Source: Burkholderia pyrrocinia (lineage in GTDB: Bacteria; Pseudomonadota; Gammaproteobacteria; Burkholderiales; Burkholderiaceae). Taken from it: a DNA stretch of 64,000 nucleotides. The first letter of the stretch is position 1. Every line of letters begins with the position of its first letter. The notes beneath the pieces were generated by a model. That model saw only the letters and a program-made list of their open reading frames with translations, was not told the origin of the DNA and made no database searches. The translations under genes were made by a program, and so were the position numbers. The stretch lies in NCBI RefSeq assembly GCF_018417535.1, contig NZ_CP070977.1, forward strand, positions 868,001 to 932,000, written 5' to 3'. Below are positions 15,680 to 24,719 of the stretch, piece after piece.

Positions 15680-16478
15680 AACTGATTCGAACGTGAGCAC
15701 CACGACAAAGGTTCGCCTGATCAAGTGGGGCATTGTTGCCCTGTGCATCGCCGTCGGCGCACCGGTCGCGCTCTTGCTGCTCAAGGGGATTGTGGGTCTT
15801 GCTGTCGCGGGCCTGCTTGGGCTGTTCGCGATCAACTTCGCGCCGGTGATCGCGATGAAGCTCGCCAACGCGAAGGTCAAGGCGGTGGTGTCGGAGGCAC
15901 AGACGAATCCAATCGAGACGCTGATCAACCAGCTCGCCGAAAAGCGCCAGGCATCCGAGCGATTTGCGGACAGCATTACCGCATTCCGCACCGAAGTGAA
16001 GAATTTCGAGAACAAGACGGCGACGTTCGAAAAGCAGTATCCGGACGATGCACCGCGCTTCCGTGCGCAGCTCGACACCATGAGGCAACTGCTCGCGTAT
16101 CGCGAGAGCCGTTACAAACAGGTGCAGGACGAACTGAAGAACTTCGCGCTTGCGATCGATCGCGCGAAGGCGATGTGGGAGATGTCCCAGGCGGCCCAGC
16201 AGATGAACAAGCTTGCCGGCCGGCAGCCGATCGACACCTTCGAACAGATCAAGACCGATGCGGCGGTCGATTCAGTGATGCGCTCCGTGAACAAGGCGTT
16301 CTCCGAAATGGAGACGTCACTGCTCGCCAATCCAGAAGTCCGGCAGGCCCATGCGCAGGCGAACAGCGTGCTCCTGCCAGGTCTGCCTGCCGATGCCGTA
16401 GGGATTGCGCAGCGGTACGGCATGACGTCCGTCCAGGCCGCGCAGGACACGGCGGATCTGTTGTCGAACAAGCACTGA
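15666..16478 (+). CDS. Membrane protein with long coiled coil
   Basis: 270 aa. Residues about 20-62 form one long or two short membrane segments (GIVALCIAVGAPVALLLLKG and GLAVAGLLGLFAINFAPVI). They are followed by about 150 residues of charged heptad-like helix (EKRQASERFADSITAFRTEV, RDELKN-type repeats), resembling PspA/IM30-like coiled coils only in general shape. The next gene, 22 bp downstream, encodes a membrane-anchored periplasmic binding protein, so they may form one envelope module. Confidence 0.65.
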   Translation: MPERRTDSNVSTTTKVRLIKWGIVALCIAVGAPVALLLLKGIVGLAVAGLLGLFAINFAPVIAMKLANAKVKAVVSEAQTNPIETLINQLAEKRQASERFADSITAFRTEVKNFENKTATFEKQYPDDAPRFRAQLDTMRQLLAYRESRYKQVQDELKNFALAIDRAKAMWEMSQAAQQMNKLAGRQPIDTFEQIKTDAAVDSVMRSVNKAFSEMETSLLANPEVRQAHAQANSVLLPGLPADAVGIAQRYGMTSVQAAQDTADLLSNKH

Positions 16479-16500
16479 ATTCATTCACGAGGCGCAATCC

Positions 16501-17592
16501 ATGAACGTCAAGAACATTGCCCTGTCCGCTACCTTTATCGCGCTGCTTGGCGGCGGCTGGTACGTCTACCAGTCGGGCCTGCTGACCGGTGCGCTGGCAC
16601 CGGTGTCCTCGAATACCGGCGGATCACTCCCGATCGTAGTCCGTCCGGATGCTCCGTCAGCAACCGACACGCTGCAGCGCATCCTTTCGACGCACGTTGT
16701 ACGAATCTCGGTACAAAACCCCTCCGAGCCGATCTATGGCGAGCCGAACGGCGTTCCTCACGGCTTCAATTGGGATTTTGCGCACCTGCTGTTCGCGCAG
16801 CCCAAGTTCGCCGCGACCGGGCCGATCAAGATCGATACGCATCACGAGGTCGACGCCTACGTGGACGTGCCGCGTCAACTGCTCGCGTCGACGGGCGGCC
16901 AACCGAGCGTTGACGTCGCGATGGACGGCCTGACGTTTCCCGACAACACGCCTGCCGGCGTCGTCTACACGAATCCGTACCTGGACGATTTCGGATACGC
17001 ACTGATCGTGGGAGCCGACTCGCCGATTCGCTCGGCGACGGATGCGGCCGGCAAGACGATCGGCGTCCTGCAGGGCGATCCGGACGTGAAGGCGTTCGTG
17101 CAACGCGCGTTTCCGGGCAGTCGCATCGTCGAGGTCAACGATGCCGATCCGCACTTCGTCGACAAGAGCGTCGACGGGCACGTCGTTGACGCGTTCGTCT
17201 ACGACTATCCGTTCGCGGTCGACTCGATCAAGGGTACGGATCTGCACTTCGCGGTGACGAAGCTCGAGGGCTCGAGCATCTCGTACAAGATCGGCGTGCG
17301 CGCAAGCGATGCCGATCTGCTGATGACGCTCAACAGCGCGATCGCGCGCGTGAAGGCGAGCCCCGAATACCTCGTGCTGATGCGGAGATATTTCATCAGC
17401 CACCAGGCGTTGACGACTGCGGCCACTGCAGGCGAGCGCACGTACCGGGTGCGGCCGGGCGACAGGCTCGCCTCGATCGCCGCGCGGCAGCTCGGCGCGG
17501 CATCGCGCTACCGCGAGATCCAGACCCGGAACAACCTGCCGAACCCGAACTTGATTCTGGTCGGGCAAGCGCTCGTCATTCCGCAACGCTGA
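16501..17592 (+). CDS. Periplasmic substrate-binding domain fused to LysM
   Basis: 363 aa. An N-terminal signal anchor (IALSATFIALLGGGWYVYQS) is followed by a family-3 solute-binding-like region (residues about 60-305). It shows GFNWDFAHLL, the domain-2 signature AAGKTIGVLQGDPD and a closing VLMRRYF. The C-terminal LysM (about residues 315-363: YRVRPGDRLASIAARQL, NLPNPNLILVGQALVIP) should bind peptidoglycan. No ABC permease is nearby, so this is more likely a wall-tethered sensor or mating-channel accessory than a transporter part. Confidence 0.75.
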   Translation: MNVKNIALSATFIALLGGGWYVYQSGLLTGALAPVSSNTGGSLPIVVRPDAPSATDTLQRILSTHVVRISVQNPSEPIYGEPNGVPHGFNWDFAHLLFAQPKFAATGPIKIDTHHEVDAYVDVPRQLLASTGGQPSVDVAMDGLTFPDNTPAGVVYTNPYLDDFGYALIVGADSPIRSATDAAGKTIGVLQGDPDVKAFVQRAFPGSRIVEVNDADPHFVDKSVDGHVVDAFVYDYPFAVDSIKGTDLHFAVTKLEGSSISYKIGVRASDADLLMTLNSAIARVKASPEYLVLMRRYFISHQALTTAATAGERTYRVRPGDRLASIAARQLGAASRYREIQTRNNLPNPNLILVGQALVIPQR

Positions 17593-17614
17593 CATGGGGC
17601 ACCGAGGAGAAAGC

Positions 17615-18043
17615 ATGTCCGTCACCCTTTACGCCTTTGATGACGCACGCCTTACCGAGACCGTGCACTACGTCGTGCTGTTGTCGGATCCGTCGGCGCC
17701 TTCGCCGCATCGGGCGATGATGACTGTCTTGCCGAACGATTTGCAGATCGCCCGTTATGTGGTGTGTGCGGATGAACGGCCGGTTGACTTGGAGTCGCCC
17801 TGCGCGGCAATGGACGAAGCGCACCGCACGGCCAAGACAATGCTCGACAAGCAATACGGCGAAGGCCAGTGGTCCGTTCGGTGGATCGATCTTCCGCGTG
17901 AATGCGAGCCGTTGCAGAAAGCATTGACATTGTTGCGCGCCGAGTTTGAAAGGCACGGAACTTACAACCTGGCGGATCTCATTGTCTCGTATGCCCGGCG
18001 CAACGCGAACGACGTGGCTCAGTTCTCTGGCACGCGGCATTGA
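17615..18043 (+). CDS. Hypothetical protein
   Basis: 142 aa from the ATG at 17615, with an ideal GAGGAGA ribosome binding site. Likely a soluble alpha/beta protein (VTLYAFDDARLTETVHYVV). No family recognised. 3 bp from the phosphatase gene that follows. Confidence 0.55.
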   Translation: MSVTLYAFDDARLTETVHYVVLLSDPSAPSPHRAMMTVLPNDLQIARYVVCADERPVDLESPCAAMDEAHRTAKTMLDKQYGEGQWSVRWIDLPRECEPLQKALTLLRAEFERHGTYNLADLIVSYARRNANDVAQFSGTRH

Positions 18044-18046
18044 CGG

Positions 18047-18769
18047 ATGCGAAACATGAATTTGCCACCGAATGGCTCGCGGGCCGTCCCGCATTTTGCG
18101 GCGAATTGCCTTGGCCGCGACTTCGCCGTGGGCGACATCCACGGATGCTTCGGCCTGCTCGAGGCGGAGTTGGCGCGCGTCGGGTTTGATCCGGGCCGTG
18201 GGGATCGCCTGTTCGCGGTCGGCGATCTGGTCGATCGCGGCCCCGAATCGCACCGCGTGTTGTCGTTCCTGAGCCGGCCGTGGTTTCACAGTGTGCGCGG
18301 CAATCACGAGCAGATGGCGATCCAGTTCGCCTGTGGTGACCTTGCTGAGCGTGCTTACAGCCATAACGGCGGCGATTGGTTGATTCGCCTCGAGCCGGTG
18401 CTGCGCACGCGCTTCGTTGTCGCCTTCCAGACGCTGCCGATCGCGATGACCGTGCAGGTGGGTGATCGCCGAATCGGCGTCGTGCATGCGGATTGCCCTT
18501 TCGCGACGTGGGCCGATTTCGAGTCGGCCCTGAGAGACAACAACGTCCTGCGCCAGTACACGGAGTTCTCAGCGATGTGGGAACGGTCGCGGTACGTGTC
18601 ACATGGCATTGACAGCGTCGCGGATATTGACGCGGTGATTGTCGGACACACCTCTGTCGACCGACCGATGCAGCTCGGCAACGTGCATTTCATCGATACC
18701 GGCGCGTGCTTCCAGGGCGGTCGCCTGACGGTGATGAATCTGACTGAAACATTTGGAGAGTGGCGATGA
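18047..18769 (+). CDS. PrpA/B-like metallophosphoesterase (lambda phosphatase type)
   Basis: 240 aa with all PPP-family metal-binding motifs: GDIHG (residues 29-33), GDLVDRG (59-65), GNHE (85-88), then the His motif VVHADCPF and a VGHTSVDRP motif. Similar enzymes occur in lambda and many prophages and dephosphorylate Ser/Thr/Tyr-phosphoproteins or nucleotides. Its ATGA overlap with the next gene shows coupling. The role on this element is not evident; a host-signalling or anti-defence function would be inference. Confidence 0.88.
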   Translation: MRNMNLPPNGSRAVPHFAANCLGRDFAVGDIHGCFGLLEAELARVGFDPGRGDRLFAVGDLVDRGPESHRVLSFLSRPWFHSVRGNHEQMAIQFACGDLAERAYSHNGGDWLIRLEPVLRTRFVVAFQTLPIAMTVQVGDRRIGVVHADCPFATWADFESALRDNNVLRQYTEFSAMWERSRYVSHGIDSVADIDAVIVGHTSVDRPMQLGNVHFIDTGACFQGGRLTVMNLTETFGEWR

Positions 18770-18987
18770 CGCGATCGCGAGGATACGACACGACGCATGA
18801 GCTGGGCTTCATCGACTTGCTCGCATCCAGCAGTCAGGGTTGGGATCTGCTGCAGAACTATCTTGCGGCGATGCGTGGCTATAAGACGCCGTTCGGGACG
18901 ATTCTGCGCCGAACAGAACTGGATGGAATCGATGCACCGCGCGTGATCGCGTATGCCGAGCGGCGGCTGAGTGAAGTGCGGGGTTGA
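18766..18987 (+). CDS. Small hypothetical protein coupled to the phosphatase
   Basis: 73 aa, ATGA overlap with the phosphatase stop, GGAGAG just upstream. Helical (GFIDLLASSSQGWDLLQNYL). No family recognised. Confidence 0.5.
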   Translation: MTRSRGYDTTHELGFIDLLASSSQGWDLLQNYLAAMRGYKTPFGTILRRTELDGIDAPRVIAYAERRLSEVRG

Positions 18988-19117
18988 GGTAGGAGATTTG
19001 CGAGGTTGATCGTGTTTGGTCATGGCTTGGCAGGGCCAGGCATGGCAAGACAAGGGCTGCTCTGCAGCGGTTAGGCGGTTCGCAAGAGCCGTCCTCCCGG
19101 TGCGTGAGCATCGAGGT

Positions 19118-19156
19118 AACCACTGCACACATTTGGACCTCGGACGTGCAGTGGTT
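19118..19156. promoter_or_regulatory. Long perfect hairpin in the 18988-19203 gap
   Basis: 11-bp perfect arms AACCACTGCAC (19118-19128) / GTGCAGTGGTT (19146-19156) with a 17-nt loop, 48 bp upstream of the next start. No T-run follows. It may be an operator or an RNA leader structure. The remainder of this 216-bp gap shows no gene. Confidence 0.5.
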
Positions 19157-19203
19157 TGGGGTGGGGTGGCTCGTTCAAGCACCCCCGCTTTTTAAGGAAC
19201 GTT

Positions 19204-19650
19204 ATGGCTCTGACAATCCGTCCGTCGATTTTGACGATCGTCCCGTCATTCGCGCAGTCGATGCTGCTTTGCGCGTTGCTCGACATCGCACTCAGCGTCG
19301 CAGGTGCCAGCGCGTCGTCGTGGGTCGGGGCAGGCGCCCAGGTCATCCAGTTCGGGCTCTACATGATGCCGACGATTCACGGTTTCGAGTTGACCCGGAT
19401 GCGCGTCGACGTGACGGGCGCATCGGCGATGCTCGCGGCCGGCGTATTCATCAAGGTACAAGCCGAGATGGATTTGACGGGCGCTCGCGTCACCGTCACA
19501 CAAACTGGCTGGGAACGGTTCTGCGGATTGGGGACGTTGAGCATCAAGGCATCGAACGGCAATTGCTGGTCGGTTCCCGGCGTGCGACGTGCGTCAGACC
19601 TCCGAGAGCAATTGCACTGCACCGGGCAATCCGGCGGGAGGGCTGCATGA
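19204..19650 (+). CDS. Membrane protein with PH-like (bPH2) domain
   Basis: 148 aa, start ATG 19204 after AAGGAA. The N-terminal half has hydrophobic segments (IVPSFAQSMLLCALLDIALS). The second half (HGFELTRMRVDVTGASAMLA, then a segment ending FCGLGTLSIKASNG) resembles bacterial PH domains of the YdbS type, where a short helix and GLGT-like turn precede the last strand. It overlaps the AAA+ ATPase gene (ATGA), so the two probably act together at the membrane. Confidence 0.5.
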   Translation: MALTIRPSILTIVPSFAQSMLLCALLDIALSVAGASASSWVGAGAQVIQFGLYMMPTIHGFELTRMRVDVTGASAMLAAGVFIKVQAEMDLTGARVTVTQTGWERFCGLGTLSIKASNGNCWSVPGVRRASDLREQLHCTGQSGGRAA

Positions 19651-20933
19651 CGGCGAAGGCACGTGTGCCGATGTGGCAGCAGGCGATTGACCTGCATCGC
19701 GAGATCTATCCGGATGAGTTCGGCGAATTGGTGAAGGATGCCGAGTATTACCCGAAGCTCGCCGAGCTGATGATCAAGCGCCGTCGCTCGCGCACGCTAT
19801 CGTCGACTGTGCGCGTCGAGCGGCTTGCCACAGGCATTGTCAGCACACAGGTCGGCCCCATCCTGGTGAAACGGCGCGACGGCGAGCACTTGATGTTCTC
19901 GAACGGGTCTGGCGCGTTTCGCATCCATATCGGCGAGCACGTCGTGCACATCGTGCGTACCACGCTGAATCCGAAACTCGGCGTGGAATACGCAATCGGT
20001 ACGCGTGCCGGTATCGTGGCCCTGCACAAACTCGCGAGCTGGAAAGAACAGACGAAGCGACAGACTTTGCCGAAGCGGGGGATGTGGAACGCATCGAGCC
20101 GCTATTCCGATACCCATTTGACGTATACGCGCGTCGAAGATCAGTTGGCAGACGAAGTGGACCGCTTTGCGAGCCATCCGATGTATGCCGAACTGGAAGC
20201 GGACTGCAACCAGTTCTTCGCGGACCTGGAGTGGTACACCCGCTACGGGCAGCCGGGCATGCGCAAGGTGCTGTTGACGGGCCCGCCGGGCACGGGCAAG
20301 ACGACGATTGCCAAGGTGCTGGGGGCGCGGCTTTCGCGGCGCATGCTCGCCGTGCAGTGCGACAACGGCGCGCTCGTGACGGCATGCGAAGAAGCGGCCG
20401 CCGCGAAGATTCCCGCGATCGTGATTGCCGAAGAGGTCGAGGAGTTGTACCGCCCTTCGTCGGGCATGCTGAGTTTCCTGGATGGAATGGCCGCGCCGCG
20501 CAACCCTGCCGGCACCTTCGTGATCTTCTCGACCAACTATCCGAAGCGAATCGACGATCGAATCATGAAGCGGCCCGGCCGCATTGATCGCGTACTGCCC
20601 GTCGGTGCATTCCGTCGCAAGGCTGCCGCGGCTTGCGCGCGCCTCTACCTGCCACCCGACTGCGAGATCGATGACAAGACGCTCGGCGCAGCACTCGACC
20701 GCACGACGCCTGCCGAAATCAAGGAAATCGCTGTCATCGCGATGAACCTCGCGCGCGTCCGGCGCTGCGTGCTCGATACCGACCTGCTGGCTCAGGCGCG
20801 GCAGTTCCTGTTTGGCTCGGCAAAGGAGGGCGTGCGGGTCTGCGAGGACGACATGGACACGCGTGCTCGCCAGCACCGCGAGCTGGGGCCGGAGCCTGAC
20901 TACGAAGCGTACGGCGACGATGAGTCTGATTGA
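19647..20933 (+). CDS. AAA+ ATPase
   Basis: 428 aa. The N-terminal 180 residues are a unique substrate-binding region. The AAA+ core follows, with Walker A GPPGTGKTT at residues 212-220 (Lys218), sensor-1-like FSTNYPK and an Arg-finger-like KRPGRIDR. The Walker B position reads IVIAEEVEEL (Ala261-Glu262), so the usual Asp of hhhhDE is Ala while Glu is kept. The order Walker A, STN, RPGR.D resembles FtsH/Vps4-type remodellers. A C-terminal lid (about residues 340-400) is present. It is coupled to a PH-like membrane protein upstream and a Ser-rich protein downstream. Confidence 0.85.
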   Translation: MTAKARVPMWQQAIDLHREIYPDEFGELVKDAEYYPKLAELMIKRRRSRTLSSTVRVERLATGIVSTQVGPILVKRRDGEHLMFSNGSGAFRIHIGEHVVHIVRTTLNPKLGVEYAIGTRAGIVALHKLASWKEQTKRQTLPKRGMWNASSRYSDTHLTYTRVEDQLADEVDRFASHPMYAELEADCNQFFADLEWYTRYGQPGMRKVLLTGPPGTGKTTIAKVLGARLSRRMLAVQCDNGALVTACEEAAAAKIPAIVIAEEVEELYRPSSGMLSFLDGMAAPRNPAGTFVIFSTNYPKRIDDRIMKRPGRIDRVLPVGAFRRKAAAACARLYLPPDCEIDDKTLGAALDRTTPAEIKEIAVIAMNLARVRRCVLDTDLLAQARQFLFGSAKEGVRVCEDDMDTRARQHRELGPEPDYEAYGDDESD

Positions 20934-21450
20934 CCAGGAGATGAAGTTGAACGAAGAACGCAATCCTTCGAAGGGCACGTTGCGTGCTTTCCTGCGTCGT
21001 TTTCGGTTGCTGGGCGGCCGAAAACCCGCCGCGGCCAGCACAAGCACCGTGCCGCGCTCGCCGACGCCGGCGGCGCAATCGGACGGCGATTTCAGTACGT
21101 CGTATCTCGTCGCGGACGCGACGGACAGCGCCCCATTGGGCTACCTGGCCGGTGGATCTCTCGTCGGTGCCGTGCTTGGCGCCGATGTGGCCCAGGCGCG
21201 ACTCGATGCCCGCGCGGACGTTGAGGTAACGGATAGCGCGCCATCGAGCGGTCACACGGACTGCGGCGCCGATGTGGGCTTGTCCTCTGGGTCCAGTGAT
21301 GCAGCCGGCGGATCGGTCCACTCCGACAGCGGTTGGACCTGCGATTCGAGTTCGAGCCTGGGTTCGAGCAGCGATTCGGGCTCGTCATCCGGCTCATCGA
21401 GCTTTGACAGCGGCTCGTCCAGCGTCGACTCAGGCTCGAGCAACTGGTAA
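20920..21450 (+). CDS. Ser/Asp-rich tail protein
   Basis: 176 aa from ATG 20920, overlapping the ATPase gene. An amphipathic basic N terminus ([14 protein letters not shown]) is followed by a mid region ([20 protein letters not shown]) that could be a membrane hairpin. The last 60 residues are almost only Ser, Gly and Asp in SSSDSG-like units, ending NW. Tails of this kind occur in phage and envelope proteins; the function is unknown. The repetitive codons are not simple tandem DNA repeats. Confidence 0.6.
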   Translation: MSLIDQEMKLNEERNPSKGTLRAFLRRFRLLGGRKPAAASTSTVPRSPTPAAQSDGDFSTSYLVADATDSAPLGYLAGGSLVGAVLGADVAQARLDARADVEVTDSAPSSGHTDCGADVGLSSGSSDAAGGSVHSDSGWTCDSSSSLGSSSDSGSSSGSSSFDSGSSSVDSGSSNW

Positions 21451-21469
21451 CCGATACGGAGCGGATAAC

Positions 21470-22630
21470 ATGGACTGGATTGACCGGTGCCACTTCGGCG
21501 ATTGCCGTGACCTGATGCGCGCGATGATCGCCGACGGCGTGCGCGTGCAGACGATCGTCACGTCGCCGCCGTACTGGGGGCTGCGCTCGTACCTGCCAGT
21601 CGGCCATCCCGACAAGCACCGCGAGATCGGCCAGGAGCCGACGCTGCGCGAGTTCATCGACACCATGGTCGGCGTGTTCGAGCTGGCGCGCGAGTTGCTC
21701 GCGGACGACGGCACGCTCTGGCTGAACATGGGCGACAGCTACGCGGGTTCGCGCAGCGGTCCGGAAACGGCATCGACGCTGAACGGCACGCGCCGCAACC
21801 AAACCGAGGCGAACCGCGCGATGACCGCGAGCCGCCGGCGCGACGATGCACCGATACCGCGCTCAGACGTGCGCGTCGACGGCCTGAAACCGAAGGATCT
21901 GGTCGGCCAGCCGTGGCGTCTCGCGTTCGCGCTGCAGGACGCCGGCTGGTTTCTCCGCCAAGACATCATCTGGCACAAGCCGAACCCGATGCCGGAAAGC
22001 GTGCGCGACCGCTGCACGAAGGCGCACGAATACCTGTTCCTGCTCAGCAAGAGCGAGCGCTACTACTTCGACGCCGACGCGATCAAGGAGCCGGCCAGCT
22101 ATGGCCCGACCCCCAGCGGCGTGGGCTTCGGGCACGGGTTCGATGCAGATGCCCGCGAGCGCGGACGTGTGCGCGTGCCGGGGAATGTCAATCCGGCGAA
22201 GGGACAAGCAGCCTATGAAGCAGGTGACAACCGGCACCGCACGAAGGCCGGCCTTCAGACATATTCGCAGAAGGTGCGCGAGAGCGTGGCGCGCGGCGAT
22301 TTCGACGGCAAGACGAATGCCATTCCGGGCCGGGAGGCATTCCGCGCGATCACCGAGATGCGCAACAAGCGGTCCGTATGGACCATCGCGACTCAGTCGT
22401 ACAGCGGGGCGCACTTCGCGACGTTCCCCGAAGCGCTCGTCGAACCGTGCGTACTCGCCGGCAGCCGGCCGGGCGACGTCGTGTTCGATCCGTTCTTCGG
22501 CAGCGGCACGACGGGTCAGGCCGCGCAGCGGCTCGGGCGCCGCTTCCTCGGCTGTGAGCTCAATCCCGATTACGAGCTGCTGCAGCGCGATCGTCTGCGG
22601 CAACTCGGCTTGGTGCTGGAGGCCTCGTGA
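21470..22630 (+). CDS. DNA methyltransferase, beta-class N4/N6
   Basis: 386 aa. The catalytic motif [11 protein letters not shown] comes first (SPPY at residues 32-35) and the AdoMet motif [12 protein letters not shown] comes late (from residue 339), the permuted order of beta-class enzymes. SPPY occurs in N4-cytosine enzymes and some N6-adenine enzymes. An insert of about 150 residues between the motifs should contain target recognition. No restriction endonuclease is adjacent, so it is an orphan protective or epigenetic enzyme. The stop overlaps the GTG of the next gene. Confidence 0.88.
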   Translation: MDWIDRCHFGDCRDLMRAMIADGVRVQTIVTSPPYWGLRSYLPVGHPDKHREIGQEPTLREFIDTMVGVFELARELLADDGTLWLNMGDSYAGSRSGPETASTLNGTRRNQTEANRAMTASRRRDDAPIPRSDVRVDGLKPKDLVGQPWRLAFALQDAGWFLRQDIIWHKPNPMPESVRDRCTKAHEYLFLLSKSERYYFDADAIKEPASYGPTPSGVGFGHGFDADARERGRVRVPGNVNPAKGQAAYEAGDNRHRTKAGLQTYSQKVRESVARGDFDGKTNAIPGREAFRAITEMRNKRSVWTIATQSYSGAHFATFPEALVEPCVLAGSRPGDVVFDPFFGSGTTGQAAQRLGRRFLGCELNPDYELLQRDRLRQLGLVLEAS

Positions 22631-23589
22631 ACGAACGCCAGACCCTTCACGTCGTCTCGCTGTCTGGCGGCAAGGACAGCACCGCAACGCTGCTCGTCGC
22701 GCTCGAACTGCACGGACGCGATAGCGTGCGAGCAGTGTTCGCCGACACCGGTAACGAACACGACGTGACTTATGAATACGCTCTCGACTACCTGCCGCGC
22801 GCGCTCGGCATCACGGTCGATGTCGTGAGCGCTGACTTCACCGATGAGTTCGCGACGAAGCGCGCGAACCTCGTGCGGATCGCCGCAGGTGAGCCTGAGT
22901 CGGCTGTCTACGGAGCGCGTCAACTTCAGTACGCTTGGACGCCCGAAGCGGCGAGCCGCGCGCTCGAGCTGCTGCATCCAACAGGTAATCCGTATCTCGA
23001 TTTGTGCATGGTGCGCGGTGGCTTTCCGTCGTCTCAACGTCAGTACTGTACCGAGGATCTGAAGCGCAACCCGCTGATGGAGCACGCCATCGGCCTGATT
23101 GATGCTGGGTATTTCGTCGAGTCGTGGCAGGGCGTACGCGCAGACGAAAGCCTAAATCGCCGCTGGCTCGCTGAATACGAATTTCGCGAGGGGCATTACG
23201 CGGTCTACAGGCCGATTCTGCGATGGCGAGCCGAGGACACATTCGAAGCGATGGCGCTTGCCGGGATCGTACCGAATCCCCTCTATCGCCAAGGCATGGG
23301 GCGCGTCGGCTGCATGCCTTGCATCAACGCAGGGAAGGGGGAAATCCGCGAGATCGCGCGCAGATTTCCGGAGCACATCGAGCGGATCGCCGAGTGGGAA
23401 CGGCTCGTGACAGAGGTTTCGCGTCCAGGCCGTGTCGTCACCTTTTTCCACATCGAGAAGGGCAACAACAACGGTATTGCCTCCGTCGTCGAATGGTCGA
23501 AAACGACCCGCGGCGGCCGGCAATACGACCTTCTTGCGGACGCGGAGTCGGCAACGGCTTGCGCATCCGCCTATGGGCTTTGCGAATGA
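22627..23589 (+). CDS. PAPS-reductase-family (adenine nucleotide alpha-hydrolase) protein
   Basis: 320 aa, GTG start overlapping the methyltransferase stop. The PP-loop SGGKDST is at residues 13-19, followed by [15 protein letters not shown]. Cys pairs occur in [12 protein letters not shown] and [12 protein letters not shown], resembling the iron-sulfur type of the family rather than a housekeeping sulfate reductase. No other sulfate-assimilation gene is present. Members occur in phages and in DNA phosphorothioation loci (DndC). Coupling to a DNA methyltransferase suggests a role in DNA or tRNA modification (inference). Confidence 0.8.
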   Translation: MNERQTLHVVSLSGGKDSTATLLVALELHGRDSVRAVFADTGNEHDVTYEYALDYLPRALGITVDVVSADFTDEFATKRANLVRIAAGEPESAVYGARQLQYAWTPEAASRALELLHPTGNPYLDLCMVRGGFPSSQRQYCTEDLKRNPLMEHAIGLIDAGYFVESWQGVRADESLNRRWLAEYEFREGHYAVYRPILRWRAEDTFEAMALAGIVPNPLYRQGMGRVGCMPCINAGKGEIREIARRFPEHIERIAEWERLVTEVSRPGRVVTFFHIEKGNNNGIASVVEWSKTTRGGRQYDLLADAESATACASAYGLCE

Positions 23590-23611
23590 AACGTCGATCG
23601 GAGATCCATTG

Positions 23612-23704
23612 ATGCACATGACAACCATTCCGACCGAGATCTGCTGGTGGCTCGGGGTGAGCGACAGAAAATCGCCCGACAGCGAATCGACGGAGGCGAA
23701 GTGA
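23612..23704 (+). CDS. 30-aa micro-ORF
   Basis: ATG at 23612 after CGGAGATCC, ending in a GTGA overlap with the following membrane protein gene. Contains EICWWLGVSD. A coupled leader or micro-protein; no function known. Confidence 0.35.
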   Translation: MHMTTIPTEICWWLGVSDRKSPDSESTEAK

Positions 23705-24228
23705 ATACGAAGAAAGCACATCCCCACCCCGCTTCGCTCGTTCGCACTGCGATGCTGGGCTGCGCACGCGCGATCGCGTTGAGCATCGTGGGCGTGACGT
23801 TGGTCGCGCTGTTGGTTTACGGCTTGTATCTGGCGGGTCCGACGATTGGAGACGGCATCGTGTTCGTCTGGTACGCATGGGCGCACATCCTGACCGGCAG
23901 CTACACGACCGTGTTGCCGGCGGCGCTGATCGACTGGGGCGCGCTGCTTATTACGGCGTGGATGATCTGTGTGAGCGTGAAGCTTGGCGAGGCCGGTCAT
24001 GACGCATGGCTCGGCTTCGCGGCAGCCGCCGTTGCGGCATTCGTGCTCGGAGTCGTTCCGGCCAATTGTGCGATCTGGGCTGTCGAAAACCTCGATGCCA
24101 ACTATGTCACGGACTTGACAGGTGTACTCAACGTTGCCGCAAGCGCCACCGCCAGCGCGGTAGTGGCGTTCGGGCCAATGTGCTTGGCGGTGTCGGCCAT
24201 GTGGGTCATAGCCGCCGGCGCCCAATAA
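23701..24228 (+). CDS. Multi-pass membrane protein
   Basis: 175 aa, GTG start at 23701. About four hydrophobic segments: AIALSIVGVTLVALLVYGLY, VLPAALIDWGALLITAWMIC, FAAAAVAAFVLGVVP and VVAFGPMCLAVSAMWVIAA. No charged catalytic motif. Part of the run of unknown element genes; no family recognised. Confidence 0.6.
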   Translation: MNTKKAHPHPASLVRTAMLGCARAIALSIVGVTLVALLVYGLYLAGPTIGDGIVFVWYAWAHILTGSYTTVLPAALIDWGALLITAWMICVSVKLGEAGHDAWLGFAAAAVAAFVLGVVPANCAIWAVENLDANYVTDLTGVLNVAASATASAVVAFGPMCLAVSAMWVIAAGAQ

Positions 24229-24242
24229 CCTGGAGATGCCCG

Positions 24243-24308
24243 ATGACTTCATTTTTTCCGAACACGTCCACTGATCGGCGCGCTGATGAGTTCGTGCAAT
24301 TTGCCTGA
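24243..24308 (+). CDS. 21-aa micro-ORF
   Basis: Starts at 24243 with GGAG 6-7 bp upstream and ends inside the next frame. It has the best ribosome binding site in this spot and may serve to deliver ribosomes to the downstream gene. Function unknown. Confidence 0.3.
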   Translation: MTSFFPNTSTDRRADEFVQFA

Positions 24309-24315
24309 TGCAGTG

Positions 24316-24636
24316 ATGTCACTCCCGAGCGCGAGGGTGGATCTGCGAGTTGTCGCACATTTGCCGAGTGTTGCGCAACGGGCACGCGCACTTCTCGACG
24401 CGCTTGCAGCCGGTCGGCATCCGCTTGCGCTCGGCGGCAAGCTGCTGAAGTGCTGTGCCTTGTACTCGCTGCCGATCGGGCGCAGTTATCGGCTGCTGGT
24501 GGACAAGCGTTCGATGCGGCCGATTCGCCTGTTGACGCACGAACGGTACAACGGGCTGACCGGGCGAGGCGGTCGTGGTGGCCGGCTCGAGCATGCGACG
24601 AAGGCTGAATGTCCGCCAACAGGGAAAGTGCGATGA
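24316..24636 (+). CDS. Small basic protein, possibly RelE/ParE-like
   Basis: 106 aa from the ATG at 24316 (an ATG at 24286 is also in frame). A helical first half (AQRARALLDALAAGRH) is followed by strands (CCALYSLPIGRSYRLLVDK, MRPIRLLTHERYN) in an order reminiscent of RelE/ParE toxins. No antitoxin-like partner is obvious and the resemblance is weak. ATGA overlap with the next micro-gene. Confidence 0.45.
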   Translation: MSLPSARVDLRVVAHLPSVAQRARALLDALAAGRHPLALGGKLLKCCALYSLPIGRSYRLLVDKRSMRPIRLLTHERYNGLTGRGGRGGRLEHATKAECPPTGKVR

Positions 24637-24719
24637 GCGGGATAGGCGAAGCGATGCAAGATCGGCGGGGCGGCAAGCGAACGATCAAGTCGATGACTGA
24701 TGCGAATGGAGATGCGTAA
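24633..24719 (+). CDS. 28-aa micro-ORF
   Basis: Joined to both neighbours: ATGA overlap at its start and TAATG overlap at its end. Basic (QDRRGGKRTIKS). The double coupling argues that it is translated. Confidence 0.4.
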   Translation: MSGIGEAMQDRRGGKRTIKSMTDANGDA

